This document shows positions 1 through 4,850 of a DNA stretch of 8,086 nucleotides, one piece after another (the first letter of the stretch is position 1; the number at the start of each line of letters is the position of its first letter). This DNA is from UBA4719 sp038249115. Lineage in GTDB: Bacteria; Actinomycetota; Actinomycetes; Actinomycetales; Dermatophilaceae. A program made the translations under genes and the position numbers. The notes below the pieces were generated by a model. The model saw only the letters and a list, made by a program, of their open reading frames with translations. It did no database searches and had not been told where the DNA came from. The stretch is taken from the NCBI GenBank assembly GCA_038249115.1, contig JBBRWQ010000120.1, positions 1 to 8,086 of the forward strand, written 5' to 3'.

Positions 1-86
1 CCCTGGTCGACGAGCTGGCTGAGTTCGCCGTCTGTGACTTTCCCGCCCTCCTCGTATGCCGTACGCGCGCGCCGCCGCTGCCCCAT
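1..86 (-). CDS. possible 5' end of a divergent hypothetical gene (partial)
   Basis: Reading the minus strand from the ATG at 86-84 gives an open frame of 28 codons that leaves the window at base 1. The peptide begins MGQRRRARTAYEEGG and continues KVTDGELSQLVDQ, a basic start followed by a more acidic, helix-like stretch. I do not recognise the family. Support is limited to an open frame, mostly G/C third positions, and a TATAAC-like -10 box on the minus strand at 113-108, which would place a transcription start about 15 nt before the ATG. A plus-strand frame (from base 3 to a TGA at 118-120) is also open here and has similar codon bias, so this stretch could instead be the tail of a plus-strand gene. 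The two readings cannot be separated from 86 bases. Confidence 0.3.
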   Translation of the reverse strand, partial: MGQRRRARTAYEEGGKVTDGELSQLVDQ

Positions 87-111
87 GACCGGCGGCGTCG
101 GCGTTCGGTTA

Positions 112-117
112 TAGCCT
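112..117 (+). promoter_or_regulatory. -10 box for leaderless dinG transcript
   Basis: TAGCCT, within TATAGCCT, ends exactly 6 nt before the dinG ATG, which puts the expected transcription start on or next to the A of the start codon. The TAG of the box is also an in-frame stop for the dinG frame, so no upstream start is possible in that frame. I see no convincing -35 box. The neighbouring TATAAC read on the minus strand (113-108) overlaps this box, so divergent promoters may share it. Confidence 0.55.
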
Positions 118-123
118 GAGCCA

Positions 124-2427
124 ATGCCCCCGAAAGCCCCTGACCTCGACGCACTCCTGCACGCCGCGGTGCAGGGGATCGGCGGGATCGAGCGGCCAGG
201 GCAGGTCCAGATGGTGCACGCGGTTGCCGATGCGATCGAGAAGAAAGAGCACCTCCTGGTCCAGGCCGGCACCGGCACCGGCAAGTCGCTGGCCTATCTC
301 ATCCCGGCCGTGGCGCACGCGCTCGCCGCCGGCCTACCGGCCGTGGTCGCCACCGCGACGCTGACCCTGCAGGCCCAGATCGTCGACCGTGACATGCCCC
401 GGCTGGCCCAGGCCATCGCCCCGCTGCTGGGCCGCCAGCCGACCTACGCCCTGGTCAAGGGCCGCCGCAACTACCTGTGCAAGCACAAGCTCACCGGCGG
501 CTTCCCCGACGACGACGAGGGCAGTCTGCTGTCGGTCGGCGCCGTGGACGCCAACCTCTCGCGCTTGGGGTCCGAGGTCGTCAGGCTCCGCGAGTGGTTT
601 GAGCAGACGCAGTCCGGTGATCGTGACGAGCTCGTCCCGGGCGTCTCCGAGCGAGCCTGGCGTCAGGTGTCGGTCTCGGCCCATGAGTGCCTGGGCCAGA
701 AGTGCCCGATGGTCGCAGAGTGCTTCGTGGAGCGGGCGCGTGCGGCGGCCAGGGACGTCGACGTGGTCGTGACCAACCACAGCTTCATGGCGATCGACTC
801 CTTCGAGGGCCGCCAGATGCTGCCGGAGCACCACGTGCTCATCGTCGACGAGGGCCATGAGCTCGCCGACCGGGTGACCTCCACCATCACCGACGAGCTG
901 ACCGCTCCGATGATCGCCGCCGCCGCCAAGCGTGCCAGCCGTCTCGCGGCCACCGACCAGGTCACCGATGCCTCTGAGTTCTTCGCGGTCATCGTCGACG
1001 AGCTGCCCGAGGGGCGGCTGAACGTCATACCGGACTCCCTTTCTCTGGCCCTGGCCCGCGTGCGCGACTCGGCCCGGGCGGTCCAGACCGAGCTGAAGCC
1101 GGCCTCGCCCGAGGACAACGACGGCGCCCGTCAGGTGGCGCGCGCGGCGATCGACGAGGTCTTCGAGAATGCCGAGCGGCTCCTCGAGCAGCGCGAGCTC
1201 GATGTGGCCTGGGTGAGCAAGGACCCACGGCGTGGCTCGGTGCTTCGAGTGGCGCCGATGAGTGTCGCAATGCTGATGCGGGACAAGGTGTTTGGCGACC
1301 GCACCGTCATCATGACGTCGGCCACTCTTGAGCTGGGCGGCACGTTCGACGCGATCGCCGGCACCCTCGGGTTGCGCGGCGAGGGTGCTCCGGCCTGGCA
1401 GGGCCTCGACGTCGGGAGCCCGTTCGACTACCCCCGTCAGGCGATCGCGTACGTCGCCAAGCATCTGCCGGCGCCAGGACGTGACGGCATGGCTCCCGAG
1501 GTTCTCGACGAGATCGAGCAGCTGGTTCGGGCCGCGGGTGGCAGGACCCTCGGGCTCTTCTCCTCGATGCGCGCAGCAGTCGCCGCGACCGAGGCGATGC
1601 GCGAGCGACTCGGCGCCGCCACGGGCAGCGACAAGATCGAGTTCCTGTGTCAGGGGGAGGACCAGACCTCCACGCTCGTGCGACAGTTCGCCCGCGACGC
1701 CAGGACCTGCCTGTTCGGGACACTGTCGCTCTGGCAGGGCGTGGACGTCCCGGGGTCGGCCTGTCAGCTGGTCATCATCGACCGGATCCCCTTCCCGCGC
1801 CCGGACGACCCGCTGTCCTCCGCGCGCTCACAGGCCATTGCCCGTATGGGCGGCAACGGTTTCATGGCCGTCTCCGCCACCCACGCTGCGCTGCGGCTCG
1901 CACAGGGCTCGGGCCGGCTGGTGCGTCGCGGCGATGACCGCGGGGTGGTGGCCATCCTCGACTCCCGGATGGTCACGGCTCGCTACGCGGGGTTCCTGCA
2001 GAAGTCCCTGCCTCCGTTCTGGCCCACGACCGACAAGGCGATGGTCCTGGCGGCCCTTGAACGCCTCGACACGACGGCCGACGAACCCTTGCCGGTGCAT
2101 GAGCCTGCGTTGCGCGGGGTCGCAGGGGCGCTCGCAGAGCCGGGTGACGACCTCTCGATGGGCGACGATGCCGACCGGCCGGCGGCGCGGGTGGCCGACG
2201 AGCGACCGGTGGCCGACGACCCGCCTGTTGCCCACTCAGCGCGCACTGCCGTCACCGAGGGCCATGCCTGGACCTCCGAGCAGGACACCGAGCTGCGCGA
2301 AGCCGTCGACCTCGGCCTGACCCTCGAAGAGCTGGCCGAACATCTCGAGCTCGAGGAGTCGGTGATCGCAGCCCGGTTGAGCCTGTTCGGCCTCGAGCTG
2401 TCCGACGCGCCGAAGATGGCCTTCTGA
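124..2427 (+). CDS. dinG: DinG/XPD-family ATP-dependent DNA helicase with Fe-S cluster and C-terminal HTH-like extension
   Basis: This is a 767-residue superfamily 2 helicase of the DinG/XPD type. The family unwinds DNA 5' to 3' using ATP and acts on repair or replication intermediates such as R-loops and forks. Visible motifs in order are a Q-like ERPGQ (23-27), Walker A AGTGTGKS (48-55), a DEAH-like box DEGH (242-245), TSATL (398-402), motif V around GTLSLWQGVDVPG (532-544), and motif VI QGSGRLVRR (594-602). Cysteines 119, 189, 194 and 200, between Walker A and the DEGH box, match the four ligands of the 4Fe-4S domain. VTNHS (216-220) is also typical. After the helicase core, residues about 655-712 form an acidic, Ala/Asp/Pro-rich linker. 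Residues about 715-759 form a Trp-led helical module resembling a small DNA-binding HTH. The start is fixed by an in-frame TAG at 112-114 and a leaderless promoter. The stop overlaps holA. Confidence 0.93.
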   Translation: MPPKAPDLDALLHAAVQGIGGIERPGQVQMVHAVADAIEKKEHLLVQAGTGTGKSLAYLIPAVAHALAAGLPAVVATATLTLQAQIVDRDMPRLAQAIAPLLGRQPTYALVKGRRNYLCKHKLTGGFPDDDEGSLLSVGAVDANLSRLGSEVVRLREWFEQTQSGDRDELVPGVSERAWRQVSVSAHECLGQKCPMVAECFVERARAAARDVDVVVTNHSFMAIDSFEGRQMLPEHHVLIVDEGHELADRVTSTITDELTAPMIAAAAKRASRLAATDQVTDASEFFAVIVDELPEGRLNVIPDSLSLALARVRDSARAVQTELKPASPEDNDGARQVARAAIDEVFENAERLLEQRELDVAWVSKDPRRGSVLRVAPMSVAMLMRDKVFGDRTVIMTSATLELGGTFDAIAGTLGLRGEGAPAWQGLDVGSPFDYPRQAIAYVAKHLPAPGRDGMAPEVLDEIEQLVRAAGGRTLGLFSSMRAAVAATEAMRERLGAATGSDKIEFLCQGEDQTSTLVRQFARDARTCLFGTLSLWQGVDVPGSACQLVIIDRIPFPRPDDPLSSARSQAIARMGGNGFMAVSATHAALRLAQGSGRLVRRGDDRGVVAILDSRMVTARYAGFLQKSLPPFWPTTDKAMVLAALERLDTTADEPLPVHEPALRGVAGALAEPGDDLSMGDDADRPAARVADERPVADDPPVAHSARTAVTEGHAWTSEQDTELREAVDLGLTLEELAEHLELEESVIAARLSLFGLELSDAPKMAF

Positions 2428-3404
2428 TGACCTCCCAGACCCCGGCGAGCCGAGTGCCGCCATACGTGCTGGTTTCCGGCCCTGAGGTCGTTCTCACCGA
2501 ACGCGCGATCGGCTCGACGGTTGAGGCGCTGCGTGACGTCGACTCCGATCTCGAGGTGATCAAGCTGTACGCCGAGGAGTACGAGAACGGGGCGCTCACC
2601 ATGCATGCGTCCCCCTCGTTGTTCGGCGGGACCAAGGCAATCGTGGTTCATGATCTCGAGGATGCGCCGGACGAGCTTCTGGCAGAGGTGCTGGACTACG
2701 TCAATACGCCTGCCGACGAGATCACGCTGGTGGTGACACACAAGGGCGGTATGCGCGGCAAGAAGGTCCTCGACACCCTCAAGAAGGCCGGGGCACGGGT
2801 CATCGAGTGCCCGCTGATCAAGTCGGACCGTGACAAGGAGCAGTTCGCCAGCAACGAGTTCCGCCGGCAGGGACGCAAGGTCACTCCCGGCGCGGTGCGT
2901 GCGCTCGTCGAGGCCGTCGGCAAAGACGTTCGCGAGCTGGCCGCCGCTTGTGCGCAGCTGGTCGAGGACACCGAGGGCGTGGTCGACGAGGCGATGGTCG
3001 AGAAGTACCACGGTGGCAAGGTCGAGGCGACCGGTTTCAAGGTCGCCGACGCCGCGATCGCCGGCAACGCGGGGGAGGCGTTGCGGCTGCTGCGCCACGC
3101 CATCTCGACCGGTGACAGCCCGGTGCCGATCGTGGCGGTCCTGGCCATGCAGCTGCGCCAGATGGTCAAGGTCGGCGCCGCAGGACGGGGCCCATCAGGG
3201 CAGCTGGCCAAGACCCTGGGTATGGCGCCCTGGCAGGTTGACCAGGCCGTCAAGAAGCTCAGGGGCTGGCATCCTGACGGGCTCGCCGAGGCGATACAGG
3301 CGGTTGCGGCGGCGGACTTCGACGTCAAGGGCGGCGGCCGTGACCCTGTCTATGCGGTCGAGCGCGCGATCCTGACCATCTGTGCAGCCCGAAACCCCCG
3401 CTGA
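2427..3404 (+). CDS. holA: DNA polymerase III subunit delta
   Basis: The 325-residue product matches the delta subunit of the clamp loader, which opens the beta sliding clamp during DNA replication. Supporting features are the N-terminal PYVLVSGPEVVLTERAI stretch (12-28), the family-typical SPSLFGG segment (62-68) leading into hydrophobic AIVVHDLED (71-79), a lysine-rich segment at about 106-120, and the C-terminal helical collar region with MQLRQM (241-246) and DPVYAVERAI (306-315). Delta lacks a catalytic ATPase site, and no Walker A motif is seen here. Length is normal for the family. The ATG shares its A with the last base of the dinG TGA (TGATG), and no good independent ribosome-binding site precedes it, so translation is probably coupled to dinG. 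In many actinobacteria holA instead follows comEC, so the dinG partnership is notable. I see no clear terminator after it. Confidence 0.93.
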   Translation: MTSQTPASRVPPYVLVSGPEVVLTERAIGSTVEALRDVDSDLEVIKLYAEEYENGALTMHASPSLFGGTKAIVVHDLEDAPDELLAEVLDYVNTPADEITLVVTHKGGMRGKKVLDTLKKAGARVIECPLIKSDRDKEQFASNEFRRQGRKVTPGAVRALVEAVGKDVRELAAACAQLVEDTEGVVDEAMVEKYHGGKVEATGFKVADAAIAGNAGEALRLLRHAISTGDSPVPIVAVLAMQLRQMVKVGAAGRGPSGQLAKTLGMAPWQVDQAVKKLRGWHPDGLAEAIQAVAAADFDVKGGGRDPVYAVERAILTICAARNPR

Positions 3405-3440
3405 CCCCTCACGACGGTTCACGCGGCGGAAGCCTTCGGT

Positions 3441-3470
3441 TTGGTCGGGCACTGCCCTCGCTGCTAGATT
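3441..3470 (+). promoter_or_regulatory. probable rpsT promoter
   Basis: TTGGTC (3441-3446) and TAGATT (3465-3470) are separated by 18 nt, a reasonable housekeeping-sigma -35/-10 pair. Transcription would start near 3477, giving rpsT a 5' leader of about 145 nt. The site lies just after the end of holA and is the only convincing promoter in the 217-bp gap. Confidence 0.55.
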
Positions 3471-3476
3471 TGACCG

Positions 3477-3621
3477 TCGCGTGCGCGCTCAGGTCGTGTG
3501 CGCATGCAGTTCAACCCAGAGCGGCTCAACCACGGGTATCCCCACGCCCGGTCCCGAGTCGCATCTGTCGCCCTCATGACAGAGCCTTAACCGACCTACC
3601 CGAATGTGAGAAAGAGTCCTC
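3477..3621 (+). promoter_or_regulatory. long rpsT 5' leader with hairpin, candidate regulatory region
   Basis: This untranslated stretch, inferred from the promoter above, runs about 145 nt to the rpsT start. It contains a 6-bp hairpin, TCTGTC (3564-3569) with GACAGA (3578-3583), around an 8-nt loop, and weaker GC pairing around 3533-3550. It also contains a 28-codon open frame from ATG 3504 to TAA 3590, which lacks a ribosome-binding site and is probably chance. The end carries GAGAAAGAG (3608-3616), a Shine-Dalgarno-like run 5 nt before the GTG. S20 represses its own translation in E. coli, so autoregulation here is a reasonable guess, but no known ribosomal-protein leader fold is recognised. 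Confidence 0.35.
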
Positions 3622-3882
3622 GTGGCAAACATCAAGTCCCAGCTCAAGCGCATCAAGACCAACGCTCTGCGCACCGAGCGCAACAAAGCCGTCAAGAGCG
3701 AGCTTCGCACCTGGATCCGCAAGTTCAAGACTGCGGCTGACTCCGGCGACGCCGCTGCGACCGCCGATGCGCTCAAGGTCGCCTCGACCAAGCTCGACAA
3801 GGCCGTGACCAAGGGCGTCATCCACAAGAACCAGGCGGCCAACAAGAAGTCGGCCATGGCCAAGAAGGCCGCGTCCCTGTAG
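3622..3882 (+). CDS. rpsT: 30S ribosomal protein S20
   Basis: This 86-residue, lysine-rich, helical protein is the small-subunit protein S20, which binds 16S rRNA early in 30S assembly. The N-terminus MANIKSQLKRIKTN is diagnostic, as is the C-terminal segment KGVIHKNQAANKKSAMAKK (residues 64-82). Length is normal. The start is GTG at 3622, chosen because it gives the conserved MANIKS terminus and has GAGAAAGAG just upstream at 3608-3616. It is probably transcribed alone from the promoter at 3441-3470 and ended by the hairpin at 3982-4018. The stop codon TAG is the first part of a 14-bp tandem repeat. Confidence 0.98.
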   Translation: MANIKSQLKRIKTNALRTERNKAVKSELRTWIRKFKTAADSGDAAATADALKVASTKLDKAVTKGVIHKNQAANKKSAMAKKAASL

Positions 3883-3916
3883 GACACCACTCGTAGGACA
3901 CCACTCGTAGGACACC
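3879..3916 (+). repeat. 14-bp tandem repeat, 2.7 copies, overlapping the rpsT stop codon
   Basis: GTAGGACACCACTC occurs at 3879-3892 and again, identically, at 3893-3906. A partial copy, GTAGGACACC, follows at 3907-3916. A further AGGACA lies at 3925-3930. The first copy supplies the rpsT TAG stop (3880-3882), so copy-number change would not alter the S20 protein. The unit has no obvious internal palindrome, and its function is unknown. Confidence 0.9.
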
Positions 3917-3981
3917 CCCACTTCAGGACATCTCCGGGGGGCCTGCGCGTTCGGCCGTTTCACCACGTTCTTCGCACGACT

Positions 3982-4018
3982 CGAAGGGTCGTCACCCGTC
4001 AGGGGTGTCGGCCCTTCG
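3982..4018 (+). terminator. long GC-rich hairpin, likely rpsT terminator
   Basis: CGAAGGG (3982-3988) pairs with CCCTTCG (4012-4018). The stem continues through a T-G wobble and two further pairs (3990-3991 with 4009-4010), a single T-T mismatch, and then CACCC (3993-3997) with GGGTG (4003-4007), closed by a 5-nt loop. This gives about 15 pairs in 37 nt. No T-run follows, as in many high-GC actinobacterial terminators. A smaller competing hairpin, ACGAC (3976-3980) with GTCGT (3988-3992), overlaps its 5' arm. The position between rpsT and the yhhN promoter fits transcription termination. Confidence 0.65.
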
Positions 4019-4035
4019 CCATGCCCCGCAGGCGG

Positions 4036-4041
4036 TACGTT
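4036..4041 (+). promoter_or_regulatory. -10 box for leaderless yhhN transcript
   Basis: TACGTT ends 7 nt before the ATG at 4049, so transcription is expected to begin at or next to the start codon. No Shine-Dalgarno-like purine run precedes the ATG, which fits a leaderless message. The preceding hairpin at 3982-4018 insulates this promoter from rpsT. No clear -35 box was found. Confidence 0.4.
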
Positions 4042-4048
4042 CGGCGCC

Positions 4049-4681
4049 ATGACCGTCGCAGCCGCCTTCACGCTCGCCGTGGTCGCTGCCCTGGACTGGT
4101 CGGCCGTCCAGCATCGATGGGACCTCATCGAGCGGGTCGCGAAGCCCTTGGTGATGGTGGCGCTGGCGTGGCTGGCGATCACCATGGGCGCCGCCGATCT
4201 CGACGTCGGTCGCTATCTGCTCGTAGCCCTCGGCTTCTCCCTCGCTGGCGACATCTTCCTGCTCGGCAAGAGCGCGATCGACTTCTCCGGGGGACTCGCG
4301 TCGTTCCTGGTGGCCCACATCGCGTTCGTCCTTGCCTTCCTCACCCGCGGTTTCGAGCCCCGGTGGGCGCTGGCCGGCCTGCTGGTCGCGTTGCCGCTGA
4401 GCCTGACCGCCGGGCGCCGGATCGCACGGGCGGCTGCTCGCGAAGGTGGGGCCACGCTGGGCGCTGCCGTCACGGCATACCTCGTCGTCATCGCTCTGAT
4501 GGTCGTCGCCGCCAGCGGCACAGCGATCCCCCTGGTGTTCCTGGGCGCACTGGCCTTCATGTTCTCGGACACGGTTCTGGCCCTGGATCGCTTCGTCGGG
4601 CCACGCGCCCACGCACGCATGTTGGTGATCGTGACCTATCACCTCGGCCAGATGATGATGGTGATCGGCGTCCTGCGTTGA
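4049..4681 (+). CDS. YhhN/TMEM86-family integral membrane protein (putative lysoplasmalogenase)
   Basis: The 210-residue product is strongly hydrophobic, with about seven to eight membrane segments (roughly 3-15, 32-47, 55-72, 82-98, 105-120, 138-156, 159-178 and 190-208). It carries the scattered conserved residues of the YhhN/TMEM86 family: KP (32-33), GD (67-68), H90 in the third or fourth segment, SD (173-174), and TYHLGQ (196-201) in the last segment. Animal members hydrolyse the vinyl-ether bond of lysoplasmalogens. The bacterial substrate is generally not established, so the activity is inferred from family only. The gene stands alone between rpsT and the leuS leader and seems to have its own leaderless promoter. 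Its stop codon lies only 8 nt before the -10 box of the leuS leader. An alternative ATG at 4021 is out of frame. Confidence 0.85.
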   Translation: MTVAAAFTLAVVAALDWSAVQHRWDLIERVAKPLVMVALAWLAITMGAADLDVGRYLLVALGFSLAGDIFLLGKSAIDFSGGLASFLVAHIAFVLAFLTRGFEPRWALAGLLVALPLSLTAGRRIARAAAREGGATLGAAVTAYLVVIALMVVAASGTAIPLVFLGALAFMFSDTVLALDRFVGPRAHARMLVIVTYHLGQMMMVIGVLR

Positions 4682-4689
4682 GCCTGCGC

Positions 4690-4695
4690 TAACCT
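4690..4695 (+). promoter_or_regulatory. -10 box for the leuS leader transcript
   Basis: TAACCT ends 6 nt before the ATG of the leader peptide at 4702, so that mRNA would be leaderless. The TAA is an in-frame stop for the leader ORF frame. Only a poor -35 region is visible (around 4667-4672, inside the end of yhhN). An in-frame GTG at 4696 also exists but lies upstream of the expected transcription start. Confidence 0.55.
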
Positions 4696-4701
4696 GTGGC
4701 C

Positions 4702-4737
4702 ATGCGAAGCGTGCTGCTCCTTATTCAGCCGCGTTGA
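4702..4737 (+). CDS. leuS leader peptide MRSVLLLIQPR (leucine attenuator)
   Basis: This is an 11-codon ORF ending in TGA at 4735-4737. Codons 5 to 7 are CTG, CTC and CTT, three consecutive leucines flanked by Val and Ile. CTT looks like a rare Leu codon for DNA of this composition. The ORF sits directly before a perfect 10-bp hairpin, whose 5' arm contains its stop codon, and then an intrinsic terminator, all upstream of leucyl-tRNA synthetase. By analogy with the known leader peptides of amino-acid operons, a ribosome starved for Leu-tRNA would stall at 4714-4722 and cover the hairpin's 5' arm. The peptide itself is probably without function. Its start is favoured by the TAACCT box 6 nt upstream. 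The frame is too short for gene callers. Confidence 0.75.
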   Translation: MRSVLLLIQPR

Positions 4738-4759
4738 TCCGACCGGACCTCAACGCGGC
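4728..4759 (+). promoter_or_regulatory. attenuator hairpin 1 (pause/anti-antiterminator stem)
   Basis: GCCGCGTTGA (4728-4737) is perfectly complementary to TCAACGCGGC (4750-4759), giving 10 bp around a 12-nt loop. A further TCC/GGA pairing inside the loop (4738-4740 with 4745-4747) may extend the stem. The 5' arm covers the last codons and stop of the leader ORF, so ribosome position would decide whether the stem forms. If it is blocked, the freed 3' arm can pair 4754-4756 with 4772-4774 and 4758-4760 with 4769-4771, with one bulged base. That would compete with the terminator hairpin. This alternative is modest in strength and is my inference. Confidence 0.75.
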
Positions 4760-4786
4760 AACCCCTCCTGCGCGAGGGGTTTCTTT
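4760..4786 (+). terminator. intrinsic terminator of the leuS attenuator
   Basis: AACCCCTC (4760-4767) pairs perfectly with GAGGGGTT (4774-4781) around a 6-nt loop, CTGCGC. The 3' arm runs into a T-rich tail, TTTCTTT (4780-4786). This is the only canonical hairpin-plus-T-tract terminator seen in the window. It lies 65-90 nt before leuS and after a Leu-coding leader ORF, so it most likely gates read-through into leuS. It could also serve in part as a terminator for yhhN transcripts. Confidence 0.85.
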
Positions 4787-4837
4787 ATGTGACAGTCCGG
4801 GTCGGCCGGGAGCAAGGCACTCGCAGGACGAATGAGC

Positions 4838-4843
4838 AGAGGA
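4838..4843 (+). promoter_or_regulatory. leuS ribosome-binding site
   Basis: AGAGGA ends 7 nt before the ATG at 4851, good Shine-Dalgarno spacing, and this supports that ATG as the leuS start. An earlier ATG at 4832 is out of frame. Confidence 0.65.
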
Positions 4844-4850
4844 CGCGACG

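Noticed and set aside
334..1464. Long minus-strand open frame opposite dinG (376 codons)
   Set aside because: It lies opposite a confident helicase gene, is rich in His, Arg and Gly with no recognisable motif, and is the expected shadow of strong G/C third-position bias.
1328..2320. Plus-strand open frame inside dinG (330 codons)
   Set aside because: The product is a Ser/Arg/Pro-rich composition typical of an out-of-frame reading, while the dinG frame carries motifs V and VI here.
1983..3098. Long minus-strand open frame across the dinG-holA junction (371 codons)
   Set aside because: It is antisense to two well-supported genes, has no family features and no promoter or ribosome-binding site. 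It is a GC-bias artefact.
3504..3590. 28-codon upstream ORF in the rpsT leader (starts MQFNPERLNHGYPH)
   Set aside because: There is no ribosome-binding site and no run of a regulatory amino acid. The length is expected by chance in this composition. It was kept only as a note in the leader entry.
4021..4692. Overlapping open frame starting at ATG 4021 over yhhN
   Set aside because: The product is Arg/Pro-rich with no membrane segments or motifs. The frame starting at 4049 has the conserved YhhN residues.
4832..4834. ATG upstream of leuS as an alternative start
   Set aside because: It lies 19 nt before the chosen ATG and is out of frame.
4690..4850. T-box riboswitch upstream of leuS
   Set aside because: There is no T-box consensus (TGGNACCGCG-like) and no specifier-loop stem, and the spacing is too short. 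The leader ORF and two hairpins explain the region better.
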